Of a DNA stretch of 64,000 bases, positions 43,185-51,576 are shown piece by piece. Below the pieces are notes generated by a model, which saw only the letters and a list, made by a program, of their open reading frames with translations, ran no database searches and had not been told where the DNA came from. The position numbers and the translations under genes were made by a program. Every line of letters begins with the position of its first letter. Within the stretch, counting starts at the first letter, position 1. Where the stretch lies: assembly GCA_013911885.1 (NCBI GenBank), contig JACESI010000004.1:25607-89606 (forward strand), given 5' to 3'. This stretch comes from Hyphomicrobiales bacterium (GTDB lineage Bacteria; Pseudomonadota; Alphaproteobacteria; Rhizobiales; JACESI01).

Positions 43185-44633
43185 TCAGGGTCTGGAGACG
43201 ACCTTGATTTCGAGAAATTCCTCGATTCCGAAATGCCCGCCCTCGCGGCCAAGGCCCGACATCTTGTAGCCGCCGAAGGGGCTGCCCCAGTTGAGGCCCG
43301 ACCCGTTGATATGAACCATGCCGGCGCGCAGCCGCTTTGCGACGCGGCTTGCTTGCGCCGGATCGCCGGTCTGGATATAGGCGGCAAGGCCATAAGGCGT
43401 GTCATTCGCAATCCGCACCGCCTCCTCCTCATCCGCAAACGGAATCATGACGAGAACCGGGCCGAAGATCTCCTCTCGGGCGATCCTCATGGTGTTCGAG
43501 GCGTCCGTGAAGATGGTCGGGCGGACGAAATAGCCGCGTGTGATGCCTTCCGGCAGGCCGGGCCCGCCGCAGAGAAGCTGCGCGCCCTCCGTCATGCCCT
43601 GTTCGATCAGGCCCTGAACCTTCTGCCAGTGCGGCTTGCTGACGAGCGGGCCGATGTGACTGCCCTCCTTTGTCGGATCGCCAACTTCCTGTGCCTCGCC
43701 GGTTGCCTTGGCAATCGCGACAGCCTGATCATAAACGCTCTTTTCAACCAGCATCCGCGTTGGCGCATTGCAGGACTGCCCGGTGTTCTGAAAACAATGG
43801 CGGACTCCTTTTTTAACCGCGGCGTCGATATCCGCGCTTGCGAAAACGATGTTGGGCGACTTGCCGCCGAGTTCGAGGGTGACGCGCTTTACGCTGTCGG
43901 CGGCATCGCGTGCGACTGCCGTGCCGCCGCGCGTCGAGCCGGTGAAGGACATCAGATCAACCTCGGGATGGCGTGACAGGGCGGCGCCCACTACGGGGCC
44001 CTCGCCGTTGACAAGGTTGAACACGCCCGCCGGAACGCCCGCCTCGGCAAGGACTTCCGCATAAAGCATGGCATCAAGCGGCGTCAGCTCCGAGGGCTTC
44101 AGCACCATGGTGCAACCGGCGGCAAGAGCGGGCAGTACTTTCAGAACGACCTGGTTGACCGGCCAGTTCCACGGTGTGATGAGACCGCAGACCCCGATCG
44201 GCTCGCGCAGGATCTGGTCGCCATTTTCTGCCATCGTGTCGAAATCCATGGCTTCGAGCGCCTTTAGAATGCCGTCGAGATGGCCAATGCCGACGCGCGC
44301 CTGTGAGCCTTCCGCCAGTGCTTTCGGCGCGCCCATTTCAGCGGTGATGGCAGCGGCGAAGTCCTGGTAGCGTCGCTCATAGGCGACCCGGATGGCTTTT
44401 AGCAACGCCACCCGTTCAGCCTTCGATGTCTCGGAAAAAGTTGCGAAGGCGCGCCGTGCTGCCCGGACCGCGCGGTCGACATCCGCCTCCGATCCGAGGC
44501 TGATCACGGCAATCGGCTCCTCGGTTGCCGGATTGATCACGGTGTGATCGCGGGCCTCCAGTGGGTCGACCCAGGCGCCATCAATATAGAATTGCCTTCT
44601 GTCGGCGATGCCGACTTTGGTGTTTGACAACAT
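43185..44633 (-). CDS. puuC: NAD(P)-dependent aldehyde dehydrogenase (polyamine catabolism)
   Basis: 482 residues. Seen: TPWNWPVNQVVLKVLPALAAG, SFTGSTRGGTAVARDAA, LELGGKSPNIVFASAD, catalytic NTGQSCNAPTRM and EEIFGPVLVMIPFADE. In this operon it should oxidise the aldehyde that PuuB makes from gamma-glutamylputrescine, or an aminobutyraldehyde; the gene symbol reflects that inference from context. ATG after GAGG at six bases. Follows puuB by 8 bases. Confidence 0.82.
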   Translation of the reverse strand: MLSNTKVGIADRRQFYIDGAWVDPLEARDHTVINPATEEPIAVISLGSEADVDRAVRAARRAFATFSETSKAERVALLKAIRVAYERRYQDFAAAITAEMGAPKALAEGSQARVGIGHLDGILKALEAMDFDTMAENGDQILREPIGVCGLITPWNWPVNQVVLKVLPALAAGCTMVLKPSELTPLDAMLYAEVLAEAGVPAGVFNLVNGEGPVVGAALSRHPEVDLMSFTGSTRGGTAVARDAADSVKRVTLELGGKSPNIVFASADIDAAVKKGVRHCFQNTGQSCNAPTRMLVEKSVYDQAVAIAKATGEAQEVGDPTKEGSHIGPLVSKPHWQKVQGLIEQGMTEGAQLLCGGPGLPEGITRGYFVRPTIFTDASNTMRIAREEIFGPVLVMIPFADEEEAVRIANDTPYGLAAYIQTGDPAQASRVAKRLRAGMVHINGSGLNWGSPFGGYKMSGLGREGGHFGIEEFLEIKVVSRP

Positions 44634-44641
44634 AATAAACC

Positions 44642-45943
44642 TCAAAATCTGTCGCGGAACGAATACCATAGCATGGCAAGAACAAGGAGCGGCGCACGCG
44701 CAAGCGTGCCACCTGGAAAGGTCGGCGTTGGAACGCGCGCCATCAGATCGAAGCCCGACGCATCACCGGCAATCGCTTCCGCTGCCAACTTGCCACCGAG
44801 GGTCGCAAGGGCAACACCATGGCCGGAATAGCCGCTCACGGAGAGCACTGTCGGCGACAGCCGCGCAAAATCCGGCATCCGCGAGCGGGTGATTGCGAGC
44901 GTCCCGCCCCAAGCATAATCGATTTTCGTGTCGGAAAGATGGGGGAAGATGTTGAGCATCGGCCCGCGCGCTTTTTCCTTGAGATTGGCCGGAAAGCGGT
45001 AGCCATAAGATTCACCGCCGCCGAAAAGCAGACGCCGGTCGGCGGAAAGGCGGAAATAATTGACGACAAAACGGCTGTCCGCGACGGCGTGGTTGTCGCG
45101 GATGAGCGCGCGCGCCGCCGTCTCGGAGAGCGGTTCGGTCGCAACGATGAAATTGTTGATCGGCATCACCCGCTTCGCGACCGCGCCGCTGAGCCGCCCG
45201 AGATAGCCGTTGCAGGCAAGAAGAACATGGCGCGCGCGAATCTCGGCCTCGGCGGTGCGTACAACCGGCTGAGACCCTTCGGTGAAGTCCGTGACCGTCG
45301 AGCCTTCAAAAACCCGTACCCCGGCCTCGCGCGCGGCACGGGCGAGGCCGAGCGCAAAGCGCAGCGGGTGAAGATGACCGCCACCCCGCTCGAGCGCCCC
45401 GCCATGATAATCCTGCGAGCCAACAAGCGCTCTTATCCCGGCGCGGTCGAGCGGCTCCAGCCCGTCATAGCCATAATCCCGGGCGAGACGCGCGGCATAG
45501 GAATGGATTTCCGGCACATAGCGCGCGCGGTGCATGGCGCGCACGATTCCATCCGCCCAATGGCAGTCGATGTCATGGCGCGCCACGAGATCACGCACAA
45601 GAGCAACAGAGGCAAGACTGAGATCGAACAGACCGCGCGCGGCATCACGACCGACCATTTTCTCGAGCACGGTCTGATCGGCGCGCTGGCCGGGGGCGAC
45701 CTGTCCGCCATTGCGCCCGGAGGCGCCGAAGCCAACCCGCTGTGCCTCGAGAAGGACAACGTCGAAACCCTTTTCGCGCAGGTGCAGCGCCGCGCTGAGA
45801 CCGGTATAGCCGCCGCCGATGACGCAGACATCAGCGGAAAGCGCCCCTGCCGCCGCCGGAAAGCGCGCAAGCGGCGTGGCGCTCGCGGCATAATACGAGC
45901 CTGGATAACAGCCCTGCCGGTCGTTGATGGTGAGAAGATCCAT
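44642..45943 (-). CDS. puuB: gamma-glutamylputrescine oxidase-like FAD oxidoreductase
   Basis: 433 residues of the DAO/GlyDH family. N-terminal SYYAASATPLARFPA, then ADVCVIGGGYTGLSAALHLREKG (FAD dinucleotide motif), RVGFGASGRNGGQVAPGQR, GGGESYGYRFPANLK and WGGTLAITRSRMPDFARL near the end. These blocks match PuuB/OrdL. It would oxidise gamma-glutamylputrescine with release of ammonia and H2O2. The stop of the SpuC-like gene overlaps its ATG by one base, so the series is an operon. Confidence 0.88.
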   Translation of the reverse strand: MDLLTINDRQGCYPGSYYAASATPLARFPAAAGALSADVCVIGGGYTGLSAALHLREKGFDVVLLEAQRVGFGASGRNGGQVAPGQRADQTVLEKMVGRDAARGLFDLSLASVALVRDLVARHDIDCHWADGIVRAMHRARYVPEIHSYAARLARDYGYDGLEPLDRAGIRALVGSQDYHGGALERGGGHLHPLRFALGLARAAREAGVRVFEGSTVTDFTEGSQPVVRTAEAEIRARHVLLACNGYLGRLSGAVAKRVMPINNFIVATEPLSETAARALIRDNHAVADSRFVVNYFRLSADRRLLFGGGESYGYRFPANLKEKARGPMLNIFPHLSDTKIDYAWGGTLAITRSRMPDFARLSPTVLSVSGYSGHGVALATLGGKLAAEAIAGDASGFDLMARVPTPTFPGGTLARAPLLVLAMLWYSFRDRF

Positions 45944-47334
45944 CAGGCCGCCAGCATCCCCTCTGCCTTCAGGGCAGCATGGGTCTCATCGAGAGAGCGC
46001 CAGGCGCGCTCGATCAGGATATCGATTTCCGCCTTTGTGATGACCAGCGGCGGGGCAATGATCATGCGATCGTTGACATGGCGCATCACGAGATTGTTTG
46101 CAAAGCAGCGCTCACGGCACATATAGCCGACGGTGCCTGCGGGGGCTTCAAACGCGGCGCGGCTCGCCTTGTGCGGGGTGAGGGCGATCGAGCCCATGAG
46201 GCCGACAATTGTCGCCTCGCCCACAAGCGGATGCCGGGTCAGGCTGTGCCAGCATTGATGCAGATAGGGCGCGATCTCTTCGCGGGCGCGCTCGATCAGG
46301 CCCTCTTCCTCGATGATGCGCAGGTTTTCAATGGCAACCGCGCAGGCGACGGGATGGCCGGAATAGGTGTAGCCATGGTTGAATTCGCCGCTATCGGCAA
46401 TCACCTGATAGACCGCGTCTGAGATGATCGAGCCGCCGATTGGCGCATAGCCGGAGGAAAGACCCTTTGCGATCGTCATGATATCGGGTCGCGCGCCCAC
46501 AGTCTGCGAGCCGAACCACTGGCCGGTGCGACCGAAACCGCAAATCACCTCGTCGGCGATCAGCAAAATCTCATGGGCATCGCAGATGCGCTGGATTTCG
46601 GGCCAGTAGGTCGATGGCGGGATGATGACGCCGCCCGCGCCCTGGATCGGTTCGGCGATGAAGGCGGCAACGCTGCCCTCGCCGAGTTCCATGATTTTCG
46701 CTTCCAACTGGCGCGCGCGCTCAAGGCCGAATTCCTCGGGGCTGAGGTCGCCACCCTCCGACCACCAGTTCGGCTGGTCGATGTGAACAATGCCGGGGAT
46801 CGGCAGTCCGCCCTGGGCATGCATGCCGCCCATGCCGCCAAGGCTTGCGCCGCCCATGGTTGAGCCATGATAACCGTTGCGCCGCGATATGATGACCGAT
46901 TTTTCGGGTTTGCCCAGCGATGCCCAGTAATGCCGAACGAGGCGGATATTGGTGTCGTTCGCCTCGGAACCAGAGCCTGCGTAAAAGATGTGATTAAGGC
47001 TGTCGGGGGCGAGCCGGGCAAGGCGCGCCGAAAGGTCGATCACCGGCACATGGGTGGTCTGGAAGAAAGTGTTGTAGAACGGAAGTTCCATCATCTGGCG
47101 TGCTGCGGCGTCGGCGAGTTCGCGTCGGCCATAGCCGATATTGACGCACCACAGGCCCGACATGCCGTCGATCAGTTCCTCGCCCTCGCTGTCGGTGATG
47201 AAGACCCCGCGCGCGCTTTTGATCACCCGTGGGCCTTTTCTGGCAAGACCGGCCGAATCCGTGAACGGGTGGATGTGGTGCGCGGAATCGAGGGCTTGCA
47301 GCTCACGGGTAGGAAGATGGTTCGTTGACATCAT
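45943..47334 (-). CDS. spuC: class III aminotransferase, polyamine:pyruvate type (SpuC-like)
   Basis: 463 residues, PLP enzyme. Seen: GEELIDGMSGLWCVNIGYGR, FYAGSGSEANDTNIRLVRHYW, RNGYHGSTMGGASLGGM, LLIADEVICGFGRTGQWFGS and MTIAKGLSSGYAPIGG with the PLP Lys. The motif set matches aminotransferases that pass the amino group of putrescine or related amines to pyruvate. Together with PuuA/B/C it gives the cell two routes into gamma-aminobutyrate. Substrate range is inferred from the neighbours. Confidence 0.87.
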   Translation of the reverse strand: MMSTNHLPTRELQALDSAHHIHPFTDSAGLARKGPRVIKSARGVFITDSEGEELIDGMSGLWCVNIGYGRRELADAAARQMMELPFYNTFFQTTHVPVIDLSARLARLAPDSLNHIFYAGSGSEANDTNIRLVRHYWASLGKPEKSVIISRRNGYHGSTMGGASLGGMGGMHAQGGLPIPGIVHIDQPNWWSEGGDLSPEEFGLERARQLEAKIMELGEGSVAAFIAEPIQGAGGVIIPPSTYWPEIQRICDAHEILLIADEVICGFGRTGQWFGSQTVGARPDIMTIAKGLSSGYAPIGGSIISDAVYQVIADSGEFNHGYTYSGHPVACAVAIENLRIIEEEGLIERAREEIAPYLHQCWHSLTRHPLVGEATIVGLMGSIALTPHKASRAAFEAPAGTVGYMCRERCFANNLVMRHVNDRMIIAPPLVITKAEIDILIERAWRSLDETHAALKAEGMLAA

Positions 47335-47422
47335 AAAGTTCCTTCAAAGGCTAAAACAGGCAAAGGTTCAAGGGGGCTGGTCAGGAGCGCCTTTTCGCGG
47401 GCGCATTACCGCACCCGATCCT

Positions 47423-48796
47423 TCAAACGTTCAAAAGCAGGTGCTGGCGTTCCCAGGGTGAAATCTCGCGTGAGAATTCATGGTGCTCAGCGCGTTTGAT
47501 TGCGGTGTAGAGGGCGCAGAACTCATGGCCAAGCACCTCGTGTACCGCGGTTTCTCCCTCGAACAGCTCCAGGCTTGCGGTGAGATTGCTCGGCAGGACC
47601 GGTCCGGTCTGATAGACCTCGCCTGTCGCCGCCGGGCGTGGCACGACCTTGTTGACCATGCCGAGATAACCGCAGGCAAGGCTTGCCGCAATCGCGAGAT
47701 AGGGGTTCGAATCGATCCCGATCACCCGGTTTTCGACGCGGCGCGCATCCGGCGGGGAATTCGGGATGCGCAGACCCGTGGTGCGGTTGTCTGCACCCCA
47801 TTCCAGATTGACGGGCGCGCTCATGCCCGCGGTGAACCGACGATAGGAATTCACATAAGGTGCGACCAGCGGCATTGCCTTCATGAGGTGAAGCTGCGAT
47901 CCGCCGATGAAATGGTCAAAGAGTTCCGACGGGCTGCCGTCCGGGTTTGAAAACACGTTTGTCCCGGTTGCAATATCCAGCACGCTTTGATGAAGATGCA
48001 TGGCACTGCCCGGCTCGTCGCGCATCGGCTTTGCCATGAAGGTTGCAAAGGTGCCGTTGATGAGAGCTGCCTCGCGGATCGCGCGCTTGAAAAAGAAGAC
48101 CTGATCGGCAAGATCAAGCGGATCGCCATGGCGCAGGTTGATCTCGATCTGGCCCGCGCCGCCCTCTTGAATCATCGTGTCAACGGCGAGGCCCTGCGCT
48201 TCGGTGAAGCGATAGATTGTGTCGATCACCGGACCGTATTCATCGACGGCGACCATGGAATAGGCCTGCCGGCTCGCGCCCTTGCGCCCCGTGCGCCCGA
48301 CAGGCGGCTCGATCGGCTCGTTCGGATCCACATTCGGCTTGGTGAGATAGAATTCGAGTTCCGGCGCCACAACCGGGCGCCAGCCTTTTTCGCGGTAAAG
48401 CCCGATAATGCGCTTCAGCACATTGCGCGGCGCGATGGCAAGCGGGGTTCCGTCACGCAGTTCGATGTCGTTGATGACCTGCATCGCGACCTCGTCCGCC
48501 CAGGGGATTGAGCAGGCCGTCGTAAGATCCGGACGCAGAACCACGTCGGATTCCATCCACTGGTTCTCGATTTCCAGATCGACATATTCGCCGGTAATCG
48601 TCTGATAAAAGAGGGAAATAGGTATAAAATACTTGCCGTTAGGCTCAAATTTATAAGACGGCATCGCCTTGCCGCGGGACATGCCGGCAATATCCGGGAC
48701 GATGCATTCGACCTCCTCGATGCGACGGCCGTCGCGATAGGAATTGAAAGATTCGTTGAGGTCGTCCATCCAGTTGAGTGTTGCCGGTTCAGCCAC
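47423..48796 (-). CDS. puuA: gamma-glutamylputrescine synthetase (glutamine synthetase family), copy 1
   Basis: 457 residues. Glutamine-synthetase fold: ECIVPDIAGMSRGKAMPSYKF, VVAPELEFYLTKPNVD, IQEGGAGQIEINLRHGDPL, PGSAMHLHQSVLD and RRFTAGMSAPVNLEWG with YLAIAASLACGYLGM. PuuA-type proteins ligate glutamate to putrescine with ATP. GTG start after AAGG, six bases away. The leader carries 13-bp tandem repeats (listed). The downstream spuC-puuB-puuC series is on the same strand. Confidence 0.88.
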   Translation of the reverse strand: MAEPATLNWMDDLNESFNSYRDGRRIEEVECIVPDIAGMSRGKAMPSYKFEPNGKYFIPISLFYQTITGEYVDLEIENQWMESDVVLRPDLTTACSIPWADEVAMQVINDIELRDGTPLAIAPRNVLKRIIGLYREKGWRPVVAPELEFYLTKPNVDPNEPIEPPVGRTGRKGASRQAYSMVAVDEYGPVIDTIYRFTEAQGLAVDTMIQEGGAGQIEINLRHGDPLDLADQVFFFKRAIREAALINGTFATFMAKPMRDEPGSAMHLHQSVLDIATGTNVFSNPDGSPSELFDHFIGGSQLHLMKAMPLVAPYVNSYRRFTAGMSAPVNLEWGADNRTTGLRIPNSPPDARRVENRVIGIDSNPYLAIAASLACGYLGMVNKVVPRPAATGEVYQTGPVLPSNLTASLELFEGETAVHEVLGHEFCALYTAIKRAEHHEFSREISPWERQHLLLNV

Positions 48797-48813
48797 GGTG
48801 CACCTTGCTTTCC

Positions 48814-48860
48814 TTTTGCCTTATTATTTTGCCTGATCGTTTTGCCTGATCGTTTTGCCT
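48814..48860. repeat. 13-bp tandem repeat in the puuA leader
   Basis: Period-13 repeat with unit TTTTGCCTGATCG: TTTTGCCTTATTA, then two exact units, then TTTTGCCT (about 3.6 copies). It ends about 18 bases before the puuA start codon (read on the minus strand as AGGCAAAACGATC). Confidence 0.85.
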
Positions 48861-49080
48861 TTTGGTCACGCATCCAGAGGCCGACCCTTCCCTTTGCCGA
48901 AACGATCATCGGAGCACACGCAGAGCGGGATCGCGATCATTAGCCGCTGCCGCCCCTGGCGATTTCCGACGATGCGGAATGCCGGAAGCCAGCCGGAAGG
49001 TTGGTCGCCCCCTCGCGGGACGTATGAATGCGGGTAGCCGCTCGCGGTCTTGTAAACCCGCCGCTTGCTGCCTGCTCCTG

Positions 49081-49100
49081 TCATGCCTTCTCATGCCTTC
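49081..49100. repeat. 10-bp tandem duplication TCATGCCTTC x2
   Basis: Two exact adjacent copies in the non-coding region between puuA and the GntR gene. Confidence 0.8.
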
Positions 49101-49315
49101 TGTGACCGCTGACCCGTCAGTACGTCGCCATGCACGATCAGCAAGCATGATCCAGGCTGAAGCGCCAGAAACCGAGTGGTGAGAAACCGCACGGCAATCT
49201 TGACAGCAGCAATGATTGCCGAAGGCCGAGCAATCGCTTTACGTCTTATCGCAACGTGTTACCATGCGGTTTAAACGACAGGCCGAGGAACAGTGCCACA
49301 CTATTCGCCGATCAT

Positions 49316-49325
49316 ATGATCAAAT
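49316..49325. promoter_or_regulatory. candidate GntR operator half/variant site (ATGATCAAAT)
   Basis: Core TGATCA at 49317-49322; centre 28 bases from the next copy. Same core as the sites at 49343 and 50312. Confidence 0.45.
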
Positions 49326-49342
49326 TTGGTAAAGTCAAATAT

Positions 49343-49352
49343 TTTGATCAAA
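49343..49352. promoter_or_regulatory. candidate GntR operator (TTTGATCAAA)
   Basis: Perfect 10-base palindrome TTTGATCAAA in an AT-rich context between the GntR gene and puuA. It matches the core found in front of the transporter operon. Confidence 0.5.
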
Positions 49353-49470
49353 TCTTGGGTATTTGCCCAAAATTCAGTCAGTTGCCAGCCGTTTCGCCGT
49401 CCGCCGACTTTCGATAGAAGACAATTCTCTCGAAGTGTTCAAAGTCTGTCATCGTTCCTCACAGTTCGGT

Positions 49471-49509
49471 TCTCACAGTCCTTCTCTCACAGTCCTTCTC
49501 TCACAGTCC
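49471..49509. repeat. 14-bp tandem repeat over the GntR stop codon
   Basis: Unit TCTCACAGTCCTTC repeated about 2.8 times, with a diverged copy (TCCTCACAGTTCGG) just before. The stop codon of the regulator lies in the last unit, so each added unit would place a further TGA downstream. Confidence 0.85.
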
Positions 49510-50157
49510 GGTGAGCAGCGCCTCACGGATCTGGGCGATGCCCTGGGCAATGTCGCGCTCGATCGCGCTTGCAGCGGCGTCCTGGTCGTGCCCGGCGAGG
49601 GCGGCGATGGCCTCCTGGTGCATGTCTGGCAGGTTCGACGTGCCGTTGCGCCCGCGCACGACGCGCAGGCTTGGCCCCATCCGCATCCACAGCGTGTTTG
49701 CCATGGTCAACAGGATCGGCGCGTCGGCAATCTCGCTCAGGCGCTTGTGAAAGCGGTAATTATGCTCCTGATAGCCTCGCGTATCGCCCCGCAGAATGGT
49801 TGCATTCAGCGCCTCGTCAATCCGGGTAAGATCGTCGATATCCGCCTGAACCGCGCGGCTGGCCGCAAGAGCGGCCATTTTGGGCTCAACCATCAGGCGC
49901 ACATAGGCGACTTCCTCAAGCTCACTCAAGGTAAGCTGTGGCACCTGGACGCGGCGGTTGCCGAGAAAAGTCAGCGCCCCCTCAGCACTCAGTCGACGGA
50001 TCGCCTCGCGCACCGGCGTCATACCGACCGAGAGCATGTCAGCGAAACCCTGAATGGTCACCGCCTGACCCGGCGACAATTCCCCGAACAGGATCATTTC
50101 CCGAAGTCGACGATAGACATCTTCATAAACCGGCGTCTTGGAAAAAATCGTGCTCAA
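49501..50157 (-). CDS. GntR-family transcriptional regulator, FCD domain
   Basis: About 218 residues. N-terminal winged helix-turn-helix: VYEDVYRRLREMILFGELSPGQA, IQGFADMLSVGMTPVREAIRRLSAEGALTFLGNRRVQV. C-terminal FCD ligand domain with metal-type residues (RLMVEPKMAALAA, HNYRFHKRLSEIA, LPDMHQEAIAALAGHDQDAA). I choose a TTG start (LSTIFSKTPVYED) after AAGGG; the frame is open another 39 codons without homology. It sits between the two polyamine operons and is the obvious regulator; the ligand may be a polyamine or an intermediate, which is inference. Confidence 0.85.
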   Translation of the reverse strand: MSTIFSKTPVYEDVYRRLREMILFGELSPGQAVTIQGFADMLSVGMTPVREAIRRLSAEGALTFLGNRRVQVPQLTLSELEEVAYVRLMVEPKMAALAASRAVQADIDDLTRIDEALNATILRGDTRGYQEHNYRFHKRLSEIADAPILLTMANTLWMRMGPSLRVVRGRNGTSNLPDMHQEAIAALAGHDQDAAASAIERDIAQGIAQIREALLTGL

Positions 50158-50311
50158 TAATGTGATACCCTTGCTGGTAAGTCGACCGGAAGACCCGTTT
50201 GAAAGTCGGCTAACAAGTCGGTTTCCACTGCTGCAAAAAGAATGTATTTTCTGCGGAGCGGCAAAATACCACAAGCGCGAACAATTACCATATTGCTTTT
50301 TCTTGGATTAA

Positions 50312-50319
50312 TTGATCAA
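50312..50319. promoter_or_regulatory. candidate GntR operator (TTGATCAA) upstream of the transporter operon
   Basis: Palindrome TTGATCAA in ATTGATCAAAAT, about 55 bases before the start of the binding-protein gene and between it and the divergent regulator gene. Confidence 0.55.
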
Positions 50320-50373
50320 AATGCCTCAACGGCGAGCAGCGATGGGATGGCTTGCCTCAAAATGGAGTGACAG

Positions 50374-51459
50374 ATGAAGGCGAAAACAATTGCACTGGCC
50401 GCAGCTATGGTCTTCGGCGCTTCGGCTGCTCTGGCTGAAGATGTCAGGGTCTACAACTGGTCGGATTATATCGACGAGTCCCTTCTCAAGAAATTCGAGA
50501 CTGAGACCGGCATTAATCTCATCTATGATGTATTTGATTCCAATGAGGTTCTGGAAACCAAGCTGCTTGCTGGTTCTTCCGGGTACGACGTTGTGGTGCC
50601 ATCAGGCACCTTCCTGCAGCGCCAGATTGCAGCCGGGGCGTTTCAGAAGCTCGACTATGCGAAGCTGCCGAACGCCGTCAATCTTTGGGATCTCGTGAAA
50701 AAGCGGACCGAGCAATATGATCCGGCCAACGCCTATTCAATCAACTACATGTGGGGCACGACCGGCATCGGTTACAACGTCGCCAAGGTAAAGGAAGTGC
50801 TCGGTGATGATGCGCCGACCGGTTCCCTCGAATTGATTTTTGAGCCGAAATACATGGAGAAACTTGCGAGCTGTGGCGTGCATTTCCTTGATGCGCCGAC
50901 CGAACTTATCCCGGCTGCGCTTGCTTATCTCGGCGAGGACCCGAACAGCCAGGACGAGGCCGTGATTGCCAAGACGGAAGCCGTGTTCGAAAAGATTGCG
51001 CCTCATGTGCGCAAATTCCACTCCTCTGAATATATCAATGCGCTTGCCAATGGCGATATCTGTGTCGCATTCGGCTGGTCAGGCGATATTCTTCAGGCCC
51101 GCGACCGTGCGGTCGAGGCCAACAACGGTGTCGAGATCGCCTATAATCCGCCGAAGCAGGGCGCGCTGATGTGGTTCGATCAGATGGCAATCCCGGCCGA
51201 TGCGCCAAACCCTTCGGGCGCCCTGAAATTCATCAATTTTATCCTGGATGCCGAGAATATGGCGGCTGCGTCCAACTATGTCTATTACGCGAACGGCAAT
51301 CTCGCCTCGCAGAAACTTCTGAACGAGGACGTGATCGGCGATCCGGCTATCTATCCGGATGCGGCAACCCTCGAAAAGCTCTACACCACTTCGCCCTATG
51401 ACGCGAAACTTCAGCGTACGGTTACAAGGCTCTGGACCAAGGCCAAGTCCGGCAAGTAA
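50374..51459 (+). CDS. potF: putrescine/spermidine ABC transporter, periplasmic binding protein
   Basis: 361 residues. Signal peptide (MKAKTIALAAAMVFGASAALA). PotF/SpuD features: VRVYNWSDYIDESLLKKFE, LLAGSSGYDVVVPSGTFLQRQ, INYMWGTTGIGYNVAKV, CVAFGWSGDILQARDRA and MWFDQMAIPADAPNPSGALKFIN. It captures polyamines in the periplasm for the PotGHI permease. ATG after GGAG at six to seven bases. A hairpin after the stop may lower expression of the later genes relative to this one. Confidence 0.93.
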   Translation: MKAKTIALAAAMVFGASAALAEDVRVYNWSDYIDESLLKKFETETGINLIYDVFDSNEVLETKLLAGSSGYDVVVPSGTFLQRQIAAGAFQKLDYAKLPNAVNLWDLVKKRTEQYDPANAYSINYMWGTTGIGYNVAKVKEVLGDDAPTGSLELIFEPKYMEKLASCGVHFLDAPTELIPAALAYLGEDPNSQDEAVIAKTEAVFEKIAPHVRKFHSSEYINALANGDICVAFGWSGDILQARDRAVEANNGVEIAYNPPKQGALMWFDQMAIPADAPNPSGALKFINFILDAENMAAASNYVYYANGNLASQKLLNEDVIGDPAIYPDAATLEKLYTTSPYDAKLQRTVTRLWTKAKSGK

Positions 51460-51474
51460 TCCGTCCCTACACTT

Positions 51475-51504
51475 CCCCGTGCGGCGTCTGTCGCGCGGGG
51501 CTTT
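51475..51504 (+). terminator. hairpin between binding-protein and ATPase genes
   Basis: CCCCGTGCG pairs with CGCGCGGGG (one G-U pair) around an 8-base loop, followed by CTTT. Probably a partial terminator or a 3' stabiliser of the binding-protein message. Confidence 0.6.
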
Positions 51505-51509
51505 CAGTT

Positions 51510-51548
51510 GATGCCTCATTCGATGCCTATTTCGTGATGCCTATTTCG
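51510..51548 (+). repeat. short tandem repeat GATGCCTATTTCG upstream of the ATPase gene
   Basis: GATGCCTCATTC, GATGCCTATTTCGT, GATGCCTATTTCG: three adjacent units (periods 12 and 14) in the leader of the potG gene. Confidence 0.75.
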
Positions 51549-51576
51549 ATATGTTGGCGCGGTTTCAGGAGTTCCC

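Larger units (their letters stand above)
48797..49500. promoter_or_regulatory. 700-base intergenic region between puuA and the GntR gene
   Basis: No gene seen in any frame. It holds 13-bp tandem repeats in the puuA leader (48814-48860), a 10-bp tandem duplication (49081-49100), two copies of a TGATCAAAT motif (49316-49353) and 14-bp repeats at the GntR end. It should contain the puuA promoter on the minus strand. Confidence 0.55.

Noticed and set aside
44819..46126. A 435-codon plus-strand frame over puuB and the SpuC-like gene
   Set aside because: Spans two real minus-strand genes and their junction; no protein family features.
48814..49509. Possible CRISPR array because of several direct repeats
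   Set aside because: Units are 10-14 bases, adjacent without spacers, of different sequence at each site, and there are no cas genes.
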